The notes under the pieces are model-generated. The model did no database searches. It had not been told where the DNA came from and saw nothing but the letters and a program-made list of their open reading frames with translations. From JBCCDY01 sp039030555 (GTDB taxonomy: Bacteria; Bacteroidota; Bacteroidia; Cytophagales; Cyclobacteriaceae), in assembly GCA_039030555.1 (NCBI GenBank), contig JBCCDY010000003.1:124001-188000 (forward strand): a DNA stretch of 64,000 bases, written 5' to 3'. This document shows, piece by piece, positions 42,457 through 51,662 of this stretch. Within the stretch, counting starts at the first letter, position 1. The number at the start of each line of letters is the position of its first letter. The position numbers and the translations under genes are program-made.

Positions 42457-43110
42457 TTAAATTTTTTGACCAAAAGCTAAGTCTCCGGCATCACCTAGTC
42501 CGGGAACTATAAAAAGATTTTCGTCCAGTCGTTCATCTATAGAACACGTCCAAATGTTAACACCCTTACCACATTCAGTTTGAATATTTTCAACACCCTC
42601 TGGCGAACTTATTAGGCTGCATAAATGCATGCCTCTGGGCGTTCCAAACTGTTTCAAACCCCTCATAGCCTTTATAAAGGATTTACCGGTTGCGAGCATG
42701 GGATCTATTAGAAGAATTTCTTTGTCATTTAAATCTGGTGAGGAAATATAGTCTAAATCAATTTCAAGATCATCTTGATGATTAGCTTCATTTGCTCTTG
42801 CTGCTCCGATGAAACCACTTTCAGCATTCTGAAATATAGAACTGAATCCTTCATAAAAAGGTATCGCTGCCCTTAATACACAGATCAGCACAATATCATC
42901 AGCTAAAACACTAGTTCTTTTCACACCATTTGGCGTATACACTTCAATATCTTTGTATGTCAGCTTTTTTGATATCTCTATAGCCAGAATTTGTCCGATA
43001 AGTTGAAGATTATTCCTAAATACACTTTTGTGCACCTGACGATCTCTATCACGTAATTCAGATAGAAAGTTATTGGCGATTGAATTATATGTGTCAAGGA
43101 CAAACAGCAT
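42457..43110 (-). CDS. upp: Uracil phosphoribosyltransferase
   Basis: 217 residues from ATG 43110; the frame is open to 43257 but the extra 49 residues are not family-like and would be a leader. Makes UMP from uracil and PRPP. LRAAIPFYEG, the PRPP loop IDPMLATGKSFIKA (usual DPMLATGGS) and the uracil-binding VPGLGDAGDLAFG (family: GDAGDRxFGT) are present. First gene of a unit with the antiporter and small membrane protein. Confidence 0.9.
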   Translation of the reverse strand: MLFVLDTYNSIANNFLSELRDRDRQVHKSVFRNNLQLIGQILAIEISKKLTYKDIEVYTPNGVKRTSVLADDIVLICVLRAAIPFYEGFSSIFQNAESGFIGAARANEANHQDDLEIDLDYISSPDLNDKEILLIDPMLATGKSFIKAMRGLKQFGTPRGMHLCSLISSPEGVENIQTECGKGVNIWTCSIDERLDENLFIVPGLGDAGDLAFGQKI

Positions 43111-43283
43111 GTATAGGTGATTTTTACCTCGAAAACGGCCAAACCAGTAATCAAAACGCTCAAAAGATATTAAAAAATGTAGAATAAAGTTCATTTTTTT
43201 GGTATCAGTCAATTTTATAGGAATCACTTGAAGAGGGCTTATCTTTGACGATGACAATGCCGAAAATGCTTAAATCATTTTCG

Positions 43284-43333
43284 ACTTACTGAAACTATAT
43301 GAAATTGTACTTACTGAAACTATATGAAATTGT
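43284..43333 (+). repeat. 25-bp tandem duplication over the start of the M42-like gene
   Basis: ACTTACTGAAACTATATGAA-ATTGT occurs twice without mismatch (43284-43308 and 43309-43333). It duplicates the ATG and its upstream bases; the first ATG (43299) is out of frame and opens a 24-codon frame closed by TGA near 43371. Confidence 0.9.
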
Positions 43334-44238
43334 TAAAAGAGCTTTGCTCGGTTTTAGGGGTATCAGGCGATGAGTCCAGAATCAAAAGATTTATATTTGA
43401 TTATGTTACTTCGGAATCTGATAATTGGCTGGTAAAACCCAAGGTGATATCCGGCGAAGATTTTCAGGAAAACATCATACTGGTGTTTGGGGAACCCAAA
43501 TTGGCTTCTTATTGCCACATAGATACGATAGGGTTTTCTACCCGATATGAAAATCAATTGGTTCCTGTGGGCGGCCCAGTAACGGAAAGCGGGTTCAAAT
43601 TAGTTGGTGAGGATGCGTTGGGATTCATTGAGTGTGAACTTGTAGTAGATGATGAAAATAGATTGTTTCACGATTTCAAAAGGCCAATTCAAAGAGGCAC
43701 TAATTTATCCTTCAAAACCGATTTTATAGAAACGAAGAACTATGTGCAGAGTAATTATCTCGATAACCGATTAGGGGTTTATGCTATGCTCAAAGCCGCC
43801 GAGAAAATTGAAAATGGGGTAATTGTTTTCAGTACCTGGGAAGAACACGGAGGTGGGTCGGTTCCCTACTTGTGTAGATATCTATACGAGCAGTTTAAGA
43901 TCTCAAAATCACTGATTTCGGATATAACATGGGTTACCGATGGAGTTAAACATGGCGATGGCGTAGCGATTTCTCTCAGAGATCGAAATATTCCAAGAAA
44001 AAATTATCTAGATAAGATACTTGAGCTTACAGAAGAATCTGGGGTTCCGTATCAGCTGGAAGTGGAAGCTTCAGGCTCCAGTGATGGGAGGGAACTGCAA
44101 CAATCACCTTATCCTATTGATTGGTGTTTTATAGGAGCAGCAGAAAGCAACGTCCATTCGCCAAAGGAGAAAGTCCATAAAAGCGATATTTCCTCAATGA
44201 TTGAGCTTTATCAATATCTTTTTAAATACCTCAAATGA
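43324..44238 (+). CDS. M42/M20-like zinc aminopeptidase
   Basis: 304 residues. The M42 skeleton is recognisable: SYCHIDTIGF (first metal His-x-Asp), YLDNRLGVYAMLKA (bridging Asp), STWEEHGGGSV (Glu-Glu, base and ligand), WVTDGV (Asp) and a C-terminal ESNVHSPKEKVHKSD (His). It is shorter than tetrahedral M42 enzymes (about 350) in the PDZ-like domain. Substrate unknown. The first in-frame ATG is 43324, in the second copy of the 25-bp repeat. Overlaps hpt by four bases (ATGA). Confidence 0.8.
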   Translation: MKLLKELCSVLGVSGDESRIKRFIFDYVTSESDNWLVKPKVISGEDFQENIILVFGEPKLASYCHIDTIGFSTRYENQLVPVGGPVTESGFKLVGEDALGFIECELVVDDENRLFHDFKRPIQRGTNLSFKTDFIETKNYVQSNYLDNRLGVYAMLKAAEKIENGVIVFSTWEEHGGGSVPYLCRYLYEQFKISKSLISDITWVTDGVKHGDGVAISLRDRNIPRKNYLDKILELTEESGVPYQLEVEASGSSDGRELQQSPYPIDWCFIGAAESNVHSPKEKVHKSDISSMIELYQYLFKYLK

Positions 44239-44762
44239 GAGTGCTGGACAAAAGCTTTGAGCTGTATTTAGAGGAAAATCTGATAAAGAAAAGGATTCAG
44301 GAATTAGCAGATACAATTAACAAGGATTACAGAACGGATAGCCCTCTTTTTATAGGTATTCTCAACGGTTGTTACGCTTTCATGGGCGATTTGATGAAAA
44401 ATATAGATATCCCATGTGAGCTTAGCTTTCTTAAGGTAAGCTCGTATGAAGGAACTGAAAGCACTAAGGAAGTTAAAGAACTTATAGGTCTAAACGAGAA
44501 TGTTGAGAACAGGCATTTGGTTCTGGTGGAAGATATTGTTGATACAGGCTTAACCATGATCAATATCCTGGAGAGCTTGAATAAAAAAAATCCTAAAAGC
44601 GTTGAAATAGCTTCTTTACTTACCAAGCCTGAATCTTTAAAAGACCGTGTGAACGTAAAATATAAAGGATTCGAAATCCCTGATAAGTTCGTTATCGGTT
44701 ACGGTTTGGATTACAACGGATATGGCAGGAATTTGAATGATATCTATCAAATTGTTCAATAG
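44235..44762 (+). CDS. hpt: Hypoxanthine phosphoribosyltransferase
   Basis: 175 residues. Recycles hypoxanthine/guanine with PRPP. PLFIGILNGCYAFMGDL at the N-terminus, flexible-loop SSYEGTESTKEV, PRPP motif LVLVEDIVDTGLTM, and VIGYGLDYNGYGRNL (purine loop, catalytic Asp). The ATG overlaps the stop of the preceding peptidase gene. Confidence 0.95.
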   Translation: MRVLDKSFELYLEENLIKKRIQELADTINKDYRTDSPLFIGILNGCYAFMGDLMKNIDIPCELSFLKVSSYEGTESTKEVKELIGLNENVENRHLVLVEDIVDTGLTMINILESLNKKNPKSVEIASLLTKPESLKDRVNVKYKGFEIPDKFVIGYGLDYNGYGRNLNDIYQIVQ

Positions 44763-44769
44763 TTATTTT

Positions 44770-44803
44770 TTTGAAGCCTTCTAAGCTCCAATTGTTATAT
44801 TTG
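44770..44803 (+). promoter_or_regulatory. adk promoter
   Basis: TTTG (44770-44773), 22 bases, TATATTTG (44796-44803): both exact. Start near 44810, about 19 bases before the ATG. Confidence 0.65.
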
Positions 44804-44828
44804 CAATCTTTTCAAATAATAAACCTTT

Positions 44829-45404
44829 ATGTTGAATTTGGTACTATTCGGCCCTCCAGGTGCGGGCAAGGGGACGCAAAGTCAAAAAATCATAGATAAG
44901 TATAATCTAATTCACCTTTCTACAGGGGATCTTTTCAGAAAGCACCTTAAGGAAGGTACAGAGCTGGGCAAGTCAGCTCAAAAATATATGGACGAAGGAT
45001 TACTTGTTCCTGATGAAGTGGTCATAGGAATGGTCGATGAGAAAATAAGAGAGACTGAAAGTGACAGCAATGGATATATTTTCGATGGCTTTCCTAGGAC
45101 GGTACATCAGGCGGAAACGCTTGATAAGCTTATGGATGCTAAAGGCAATCCGATAATGGGCATGATCGCGCTTGATGTTCCTGAGGCGGAGCTTGAAAAA
45201 CGTATTATGGAGCGAGGTAAAACTTCAGGAAGAGAAGATGATAAGAACCTTGAAAAGGTTAGAACAAGAATCCAGGTCTATAAAGAAGAAACCCTTCCCG
45301 TTGCTAACTATTACGAGAAACAAGAAAAATTTGCAAAAATAAACGGTGTAGGTAGCATCGATGAGATTTTTGAAAAAGTAACCAAAGTGATAGATTCCTT
45401 TTAA
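44829..45404 (+). CDS. adk: Adenylate kinase
   Basis: 191 residues. Walker A GPPGAGKGTQ, STGDLFRKHLKEGT, FDGFPRTVHQAE and RGKTSGREDD. The LID is short and has no Cys, i.e. the short, zinc-free form. Interconverts AMP+ATP and two ADP. Followed by obg with 63 bases between, probably the same transcript. Confidence 0.97.
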   Translation: MLNLVLFGPPGAGKGTQSQKIIDKYNLIHLSTGDLFRKHLKEGTELGKSAQKYMDEGLLVPDEVVIGMVDEKIRETESDSNGYIFDGFPRTVHQAETLDKLMDAKGNPIMGMIALDVPEAELEKRIMERGKTSGREDDKNLEKVRTRIQVYKEETLPVANYYEKQEKFAKINGVGSIDEIFEKVTKVIDSF

Positions 45405-45467
45405 TCTATCACGTTTAGAAATTACAATTAATCCCTGTTCTCTTCAGTAAGTAAGACTGGAATCGCT

Positions 45468-46460
45468 ATGTCTAATTCGAACTTCATCGATTACGTAAAA
45501 ATTTGTTCCAGATCGGGTTCAGGCGGTGCGGGCTCAGCACATTTCAGAAGAGAAAAATTTATTCCGAAAGGTGGCCCTGATGGTGGTGATGGAGGCAGGG
45601 GAGGTCATGTGATCCTAAAAGGAAATAGCCAACTCTGGACTTTAATCCATCTAAAGTATAGGAAGCACATCATAGCAGGAAGCGGAGCCAACGGGGAAGG
45701 TAACAGAAGGTCTGGAGAGCAAGGAAGCGATGAAATTCTTGAAGTACCCTTGGGAACGGTAGCTAAAGACGCTGAAACTGGTGAGGTGAAATTTGAGATC
45801 ACAGAACATGGAGAAGAAAAAATCCTTACGGCCGGGGGGCGTGGAGGTTTAGGGAATGATCATTTTAAAACTTCCACAAACCAATCTCCGAGATATGCTC
45901 AACCTGGAGAATCCGGTGTTGAAGAGTGGATAAGCCTTGAGTTAAAACTACTCGCCGATGTTGGCTTAGTAGGATTTCCAAATGCAGGAAAATCCACTTT
46001 ACTATCGGTGATATCAGCTGCTAAACCGAAAATTGCAGATTACGCTTTTACCACATTGGAACCAAACTTAGGTGTAGTATTGTATAGGGAACAAAGGTCA
46101 TTTGTAATAGCTGATATTCCCGGAATTATAGAAGGCGCTTCGGAGGGGAAAGGTATTGGCTTACGCTTTTTGAGACATATAGAACGTAATTCGATCCTGC
46201 TCTTTTTGATTTCTGCTGAAGCCATTAGTATAAAGGAAGAGTTTAATACTTTGCTTTCGGAACTCAGGAAGTACAATCCTGAATTACTGGACAAAAACCG
46301 TTTGCTAGCCATCACTAAATCAGATATGCTGGATGATGAATTGATTGGCGAAATGAAACAAGAATTACCTGAAGATATGGATACGATTTTTATATCGTCG
46401 GTTCAGAATAAAGGAATTGAGGAGTTGAAAGATAAACTTTGGGGATCACTCAATAACTAA
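45468..46460 (+). CDS. obg: Obg GTPase
   Basis: 330 residues. Glycine-rich Obg fold at 1-158 (GGDGGRGGHVIL, GGRGGLGNDHF), G domain from about 160: G1 GFPNAGKST, G2 YAFTTLEP, G3 DIPGIIEGAS, G4 TKSD, G5 SSVQNKG. The C-terminal OCT domain is missing, as usual in Bacteroidota. Late 50S assembly and stringent-response factor. Confidence 0.97.
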   Translation: MSNSNFIDYVKICSRSGSGGAGSAHFRREKFIPKGGPDGGDGGRGGHVILKGNSQLWTLIHLKYRKHIIAGSGANGEGNRRSGEQGSDEILEVPLGTVAKDAETGEVKFEITEHGEEKILTAGGRGGLGNDHFKTSTNQSPRYAQPGESGVEEWISLELKLLADVGLVGFPNAGKSTLLSVISAAKPKIADYAFTTLEPNLGVVLYREQRSFVIADIPGIIEGASEGKGIGLRFLRHIERNSILLFLISAEAISIKEEFNTLLSELRKYNPELLDKNRLLAITKSDMLDDELIGEMKQELPEDMDTIFISSVQNKGIEELKDKLWGSLNN

Positions 46461-46463
46461 TGG

Positions 46464-46503
46464 CTGTCAATATGACAGAAGATTTCATTGGCAGAATAAT
46501 TGA
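46464..46503 (+). promoter_or_regulatory. grpE upstream region: TGTCA dyad and sigma-54-like promoter
   Basis: CTGTCA-ATA-TGACAG (46464-46478), a perfect dyad, then TTGGCA (46488-46493), six bases, TTGA (46500-46503). Same two elements as before dnaK (10033-10084). Start would be near 46514, 43 bases before the ATG. Confidence 0.5.
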
Positions 46504-46556
46504 CCTGAGTGTATAAAATAAAATTATAGTATTGATTTTAAGCAGTCTTTGATAAT

Positions 46557-47156
46557 ATGGAGAATCAGGAATCTTTAAAAGAAGAAGAGGAAAATACAAA
46601 TACAGTCAGCGAAGAGGTTGTTGACGAAACAAATAGCGGCGAAGATCAAGTACAAAGCGAAGAGGAGTCTTCGAACGGAGAATCTAAAGAAGAGGTTGAA
46701 GAGCAGACGGAGGAGGAAAAACTAGCTCATGAGTTAAGTGAACAAAAGGATAAGTACTTAAGGCTATACAGCGAATTTGAAAACTTCAGAAGACGTTCTG
46801 CAAAAGAGCGACTGGAATTGATTAACACAGCAAGCTCGGGCTTAATGGAAGGACTACTTCCAGTCTTGGACGATATGGAGCGTGCCCTTAAAGCTGCAGA
46901 AAGCGATAAGGACAACCCAATCATCGAAGGGCTGGAGCTTATACACCAAAAGTTCAGCAAAATATTGAAGGATAAAGGGCTTGAGGAAATTGAAGTTGGA
47001 GAAGGCTCTGAATTCGACCCTGAGTTTCAGGAAGCGGTTACGAAAATTCCTGCTCCAAGCAAAAAATTAAAAGGTAAGGTCGTAGATGTAATCGAGAAAG
47101 GATATAAGATGGGGGAAAAGGTGATACGGTACACTAAAGTAGTGATAGGAGAGTAA
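46557..47156 (+). CDS. grpE: GrpE nucleotide exchange factor
   Basis: 199 residues. Highly acidic disordered N-terminus (1-60, Glu-rich), long coiled helix (EQKDKYLRLYSEFENFRRRS), and C-terminal beta wing ending VIEKGYKMGEKVIRYTKVVIGE. Releases ADP from DnaK. Three bases before dnaJ. Confidence 0.96.
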   Translation: MENQESLKEEEENTNTVSEEVVDETNSGEDQVQSEEESSNGESKEEVEEQTEEEKLAHELSEQKDKYLRLYSEFENFRRRSAKERLELINTASSGLMEGLLPVLDDMERALKAAESDKDNPIIEGLELIHQKFSKILKDKGLEEIEVGEGSEFDPEFQEAVTKIPAPSKKLKGKVVDVIEKGYKMGEKVIRYTKVVIGE

Positions 47157-47159
47157 GAT

Positions 47160-48281
47160 ATGGCTAAAAGAGATTACTATGAAGTTCTTGGGGTAAGTAA
47201 AGGTGCTTCCAAGGACGAAATAAAAAAGGCATATAGAAAAATTGCCATTAAATATCATCCGGATAAAAACCCTGATGATAGTGAGGCAGAAGATAAATTC
47301 AAGGAAGCTGCAGAGGCCTACGAAGTATTGAGTAATGAGGAAAAGAAAGCTCAGTACGATCGTTTCGGACACGCAGGAATGGGTGGTGCCGGTGGCTTCG
47401 GTGGAGGCGGAGGCGGAATGAATATGGAAGACATATTCTCTCAGTTTGGGGATATTTTTGGTGAAGGTAGTCCGTTTGATAGTTTTTTTGGAGGCGGTGG
47501 CAGAAGGTCAGGTCGAACTAGAAAGGGAACTAATTTAAGAATTAAGCTGAAACTGAATCTTCAGGAGGTTGCTAATGGAGTTGAGAAAAAGATCAAAGTA
47601 AATAGGCTCGTCGCAGCCGAAGGTGTAACATTTAAAGACTGTGAAACTTGTAGAGGTACCGGTCAGGTAAAAAGTGTTACCAATACTATGCTGGGCCAAA
47701 TGGTTTCAACCAGAACTTGTCCAACTTGTGCAGGTACAGGTAGAATTCTGGATAAAAGACCTCCTGGAGTTGATAATTCAGGGTTAACAAACAGGGAAGA
47801 AGTAATAAGCATCAAAATTCCTGCTGGTGTAGCGGAAGGTATGCAGCTTTCAATGTCCGGGAAAGGTAATGAAGCCCCCGGAGGTGGAGTTGCTGGTGAC
47901 CTGCTTATCGTCATAGAAGAAGTTGAAGACGATGTGCTTAAAAGAGATGGGAACAACATCATTTATGATCTTCACTTAAGTTTCCCTGAGGCAGTCTTAG
48001 GAACGAACAAGGAAGTGCCAACCGTAAACGGGAAAGTTAAAATAAAAGTGGAGGCAGGTACTCAAAGCGGTAAAATACTACGCTTAAGAGGTAAAGGATT
48101 GAAAGATATTAACGGTTACGGTCACGGAGACCAGATGATCTACATTAATGTTTATACACCTAAAAACCTCAGCAGAGAAGAAAAAGATATTATGGACAGG
48201 TTAAAAGAGTCGAAAAACTTTTCACCCGAGTTCAACAGTAGCGAAAAAGGATTCTTTGAAAAAATGAAAGAATTTTTCTAG
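47160..48281 (+). CDS. dnaJ: Co-chaperone DnaJ with one zinc site missing
   Basis: 373 residues. J-domain 1-70 with KYHPDKNPDD (HPD), G/F region 75-115, then a zinc region with only two CxxCxGxG motifs: CETCRGTG and CPTCAGTG. Canonical DnaJ has four; these two are motifs 2 and 3, i.e. zinc site II. The places of motifs 1 and 4 read VNRLVAAEGVTF and DKRPPGVDNSG without Cys. Substrate-binding domains and a dimerisation tail FFEKMKEFF follow. Downstream of grpE, terminator at 48309. Confidence 0.93.
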   Translation: MAKRDYYEVLGVSKGASKDEIKKAYRKIAIKYHPDKNPDDSEAEDKFKEAAEAYEVLSNEEKKAQYDRFGHAGMGGAGGFGGGGGGMNMEDIFSQFGDIFGEGSPFDSFFGGGGRRSGRTRKGTNLRIKLKLNLQEVANGVEKKIKVNRLVAAEGVTFKDCETCRGTGQVKSVTNTMLGQMVSTRTCPTCAGTGRILDKRPPGVDNSGLTNREEVISIKIPAGVAEGMQLSMSGKGNEAPGGGVAGDLLIVIEEVEDDVLKRDGNNIIYDLHLSFPEAVLGTNKEVPTVNGKVKIKVEAGTQSGKILRLRGKGLKDINGYGHGDQMIYINVYTPKNLSREEKDIMDRLKESKNFSPEFNSSEKGFFEKMKEFF

Positions 48282-48308
48282 ATCATTTATTTTGTACGAA
48301 GACTCCTT

Positions 48309-48348
48309 AAAAACCGATGTCACTAGATTAGTAGACATCGGTTTTTTT
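48309..48348 (+). terminator. grpE-dnaJ terminator
   Basis: AAAAACCGATGTC (48309-48321), 12-base loop, GACATCGGTTTTT (48334-48346) and T-run to 48348: 13 paired bases. Confidence 0.93.
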
Positions 48349-48397
48349 ATGTATTAAAAAATTGTAACCCTATCGTGATAATACCGTTACCTCTCAC

Positions 48398-49291
48398 ATG
48401 CAAAGAGTTTTCGGTGCATTATTTTTTTGCTTTTGCATAACACATCTTACCAACGGACAAAGCAAAGAGCATTTTAGAATAGAAAAAGAAGGCGAAGGAG
48501 ATCAGCTCATTCATTTTCATTTTAATTCACCTTCCGGTACTTCTTTTATAAAGGTGACCAGTGACGAAGATCCTGTAAATATTTACGGGCATATTGATAG
48601 GTCTAAAACCAAGTCGATGTTTTACGATCGTGAGATCGGCGTGGATAAACATGTTTATCTCGACCTGGAAGAATCAACACAGAATAGTTTTTCCAGTTCC
48701 GTTTCCTTCGGAATGCTATCTGATAAAAAAGGAAATGAAAACGACTGGAAGATCTATTTATCTAAATCAAATGAATTTGGACTTGACTTGAATTATGGTC
48801 TCGGGAAAGCCGATATTGATCTGTCGGGACTTGCAACCAAACGACTCAATCTTAATAGTGGTAGTGCGGACGTAGTTTTAGGTTATCAGGAAGGTTTTTC
48901 AAATGGTACCTCCATGGACACCATGAATATAAAGATGGGGTTTGGCTCTGTCCTTCTTATGAATGCAAATCTGGCTAAGGCGAAGCAACTTATTGCTGAT
49001 ATAGGCTTTGGAAATTTACGAATGGATCTTTCTGATGAGGAAGTACATGAAGGAAAAGTAAAAGCTTCAATCGGTGCTGGTAGCTTGACTGTTAATGTTC
49101 CGAAATCAGGAGTTCCCGTTAAAGTGGTCATTAACAACAGTCCACTTTGTAGAGTAAAATTTGCGAAAGGTTTTCAGGAGATTGAAAGAAACGTTTTTAT
49201 CAACAAAGCTTATCAATCTGATTCTGAATCAGCCTTACTTTTCAATCTCGACGTGGCTTTAGGAAGTATCACCTTCCAAAATAAACCATAG
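48398..49291 (+). CDS. Exported protein with LiaF/toastrack-like beta repeats
   Basis: 297 residues; signal peptide 1-20 ending TNGQ. The C-terminal half (about 150-297) has rung-like repeats of the toastrack/DUF4097 kind: LNLNSGSADVVLGY, MNIKMGFGSVLLMNA, LIADIGFGNLRMDL, VKASIGAGSLTVNV, FNLDVALGSITF. The N-terminal half is likely also beta. No catalytic motif. Periplasmic or surface; function unknown. Stands alone between the dnaJ terminator and the ABC operon. Confidence 0.7.
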   Translation: MQRVFGALFFCFCITHLTNGQSKEHFRIEKEGEGDQLIHFHFNSPSGTSFIKVTSDEDPVNIYGHIDRSKTKSMFYDREIGVDKHVYLDLEESTQNSFSSSVSFGMLSDKKGNENDWKIYLSKSNEFGLDLNYGLGKADIDLSGLATKRLNLNSGSADVVLGYQEGFSNGTSMDTMNIKMGFGSVLLMNANLAKAKQLIADIGFGNLRMDLSDEEVHEGKVKASIGAGSLTVNVPKSGVPVKVVINNSPLCRVKFAKGFQEIERNVFINKAYQSDSESALLFNLDVALGSITFQNKP

Positions 49292-49378
49292 CCTTTTTTA
49301 CCGTTCAGAATAATTTTTGTGTTTTCTGTAATATTTCATTACACCTTGCGACTTATCTACAAAATTAGATAACCGTTT

Positions 49379-50299
49379 ATGAATGAAATACTGTTAGACG
49401 TTGAAAGCGTTTCTAAAAACTACTCCAATCACAGAGCGCTTGATAACGTCAGTCTAAAGATTCCAAAAGGCTCCATATTTGGACTGTTGGGACCTAATGG
49501 CGCTGGAAAAACAACACTCATCAGGATCATCACACAGATCATCCAATCTGACTCAGGCACGATAAAGATTTCGGGGGAAACTTTAAACCCATCCCACATT
49601 AGGGCTATAGGTTATTTGCCAGAAGAACGAGGCTTGTATAAAAAGATGAAAGTTGGTGAGCAATTGCTTTATCTTGCTCAGCTCAAAGGTATGCCGAAAT
49701 CTGAGGCAATGGAGCGTATAAAAGTCTGGTTCAAGAAACTGGAAATTTCTTCGTGGTGGAATAAGAAAGTGGAAGACCTCTCTAAAGGGATGGGGCAAAA
49801 AATCCAGTTCGTAGCAACCGTGCTTCATGATCCTAAGTTGATTATTCTGGACGAGCCATTTTCAGGCTTTGACCCAGTGAATGCCAATATTATAAAAGAC
49901 GAGATCCTGGAATTGAGGGAGAAAGGTAGCACTATCATTTTTTCAACGCACAGGATGGAATCCGTAGAAGAACTTTGCGATGAGATCGCCCTGATCAATA
50001 ACTCAAAAGTTATTCTGAACGGTAAAAAGACCGATATCAAAAATTCATTCAGAACAGGAACCTTTTTTGTCAACTATGCAGGCGATCTAATAAATCAGGA
50101 AGTTGATTTTAAGATTTTGAATACGTCCTCTTTAGATAGTGGCCTATCGAGAAGTACAGTTCAGGTTAAGAACGATACAAACCCCAACGATCTTTTGAAA
50201 TCACTTATCAATCAGGTTGAAGTTCATCACTTCGAGGAAAAGATTCCAAGTATGAACGATATTTTCATCAATATGGTAAACAGGAAAGACAATGAGTAA
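49379..50299 (+). CDS. ABC exporter ATPase (NatA/YhaQ type)
   Basis: 306 residues. Walker A GPNGAGKTT, Q-loop YLPEERGLYKKM, signature DLSKGMGQKIQF (LSKGMGQ in place of LSGGQ, typical of this exporter group), Walker B LIILDEPFSGFDP, and H-loop STHRM. A C-terminal regulatory stretch of about 90 residues follows. Overlaps the permease gene by 8 bases. Confidence 0.93.
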   Translation: MNEILLDVESVSKNYSNHRALDNVSLKIPKGSIFGLLGPNGAGKTTLIRIITQIIQSDSGTIKISGETLNPSHIRAIGYLPEERGLYKKMKVGEQLLYLAQLKGMPKSEAMERIKVWFKKLEISSWWNKKVEDLSKGMGQKIQFVATVLHDPKLIILDEPFSGFDPVNANIIKDEILELREKGSTIIFSTHRMESVEELCDEIALINNSKVILNGKKTDIKNSFRTGTFFVNYAGDLINQEVDFKILNTSSLDSGLSRSTVQVKNDTNPNDLLKSLINQVEVHHFEEKIPSMNDIFINMVNRKDNE

Positions 50300-51596
50300 G
50301 ATAGGATTAATCATACAGCGCGAATACGTAACCCGGGTAAGAAAAAAATCATTTCTCATCCTCACCATTGTTACGCCTTTAGCTCTTATTGGGCTTATGT
50401 TCGGGATATTTTACTTTGCCCTCAATGATGTTGACGAGAAAGTAATTGAAGTCGTTGACGAGAGCGGTTACTTTGAGAATAAGTTTGAAGATTCTGAAAG
50501 CATTAAGTTTTCCTATGAAAAATTAAGTCTTGAAGAGTCCAAACAGCGTTTGGTAGAAGAGAGTCATTTCGGAACCCTATACATACCGGAAATTGATATT
50601 GATTCACCGGATGGAATCATATTTCTTTCCAGCAGTAATCCAAGTCCTACTTTAATGAGAAGGCTTGATGGTGTTTTGAACGACGAGATAGAAAACATCA
50701 AACTTGAACGGTCGGGAATATCACAATCGAAACTGGATAGCCTAAGAAGTGACATCTCCATTAAAACTTTAAGCGTTACTGAAGAAGGTGAGGAAAAAGA
50801 AAGCTCTGCTGCAGCTTCCTTTGGAATAGGCTACGTTTCCTCTTTTTTGATCTACATGTTTATTTTCTTGTACGGAGCTCAGGTAATGAGAGGCGTTATA
50901 GAGGAAAAGACGAATAAAGTGGTAGAAGTGATTGTATCTTCTGTTAAGCCTTTCGACCTTATGATGGGTAAAATAATAGGTGTGTCGCTGGTTGGACTCA
51001 CACAGTTTATCATTTGGATCGTTCTGATATTTGTGGCTGGTTCTGCTGTTATGGGTACTCTCGGTTTAGAAGAAGCAGGCCAGATGGCAGAAGCTTCATC
51101 AACAGTTCAGGCTCAAGGTGGGGCTGAAAGTCCTAAGGCTGTTGAAGTCCTCAATCAGATCACCTCCTTGAATATGGTCAAAATAGTTAGTTTATTCCTG
51201 TTCTATTACTTGGGAGGTTATCTTATGTATGGGGCTTTATTTGCGGCTGTAGGAGCTGCCGCAGATAGCGATACTGATACTCAGCAGTTTATGTTTCCTA
51301 TAAGTATGCCCTTGATCATTGGGATCATTGCCCTTGGCTTTGTCCTTCAGGAACCGAATGGAAACATGGCTTTTTGGCTATCGGTGATCCCTTTTACTTC
51401 CCCAATTGTAATGATGGCAAGGATACCTTTTGAAGTCGTAGGAACGGGAGAGTTAATTTTATCAATGGTTATGCTGGTTGGCGGGTTTTTCCTTACGACC
51501 TGGATTGCTGGACGGATTTACAGAATAGGAATACTGATGCATGGTGCAAAAGTGAATTACAAGACGCTAGCAAAATGGTTTACGATGAAGACTTAA
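50292..51596 (+). CDS. ABC-2 type permease (NatB/YhaP type)
   Basis: 434 residues. TM1 at about 20-42, a large extracytoplasmic domain (about 45-175), then five or six more helices from about 180. RGVIEEKTNKVVEVIVSSVKPFDLMMGKIIG is the conserved cytoplasmic segment of NatB-like permeases. Exports Na+ or an unknown substrate with the ATPase encoded upstream. Confidence 0.9.
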   Translation: MSKIGLIIQREYVTRVRKKSFLILTIVTPLALIGLMFGIFYFALNDVDEKVIEVVDESGYFENKFEDSESIKFSYEKLSLEESKQRLVEESHFGTLYIPEIDIDSPDGIIFLSSSNPSPTLMRRLDGVLNDEIENIKLERSGISQSKLDSLRSDISIKTLSVTEEGEEKESSAAASFGIGYVSSFLIYMFIFLYGAQVMRGVIEEKTNKVVEVIVSSVKPFDLMMGKIIGVSLVGLTQFIIWIVLIFVAGSAVMGTLGLEEAGQMAEASSTVQAQGGAESPKAVEVLNQITSLNMVKIVSLFLFYYLGGYLMYGALFAAVGAAADSDTDTQQFMFPISMPLIIGIIALGFVLQEPNGNMAFWLSVIPFTSPIVMMARIPFEVVGTGELILSMVMLVGGFFLTTWIAGRIYRIGILMHGAKVNYKTLAKWFTMKT

Positions 51597-51662
51597 CACA
51601 TTAGACTTTCATTACTCTGTCACTATTTTGTACATTTCCAAAGTACACACGCTCTAACCTAA

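Noticed and set aside
43111..43257. N-terminal extension of upp
   Set aside because: Upp proteins are about 217 residues, exactly the length from ATG 43110; the extra region has no family features.
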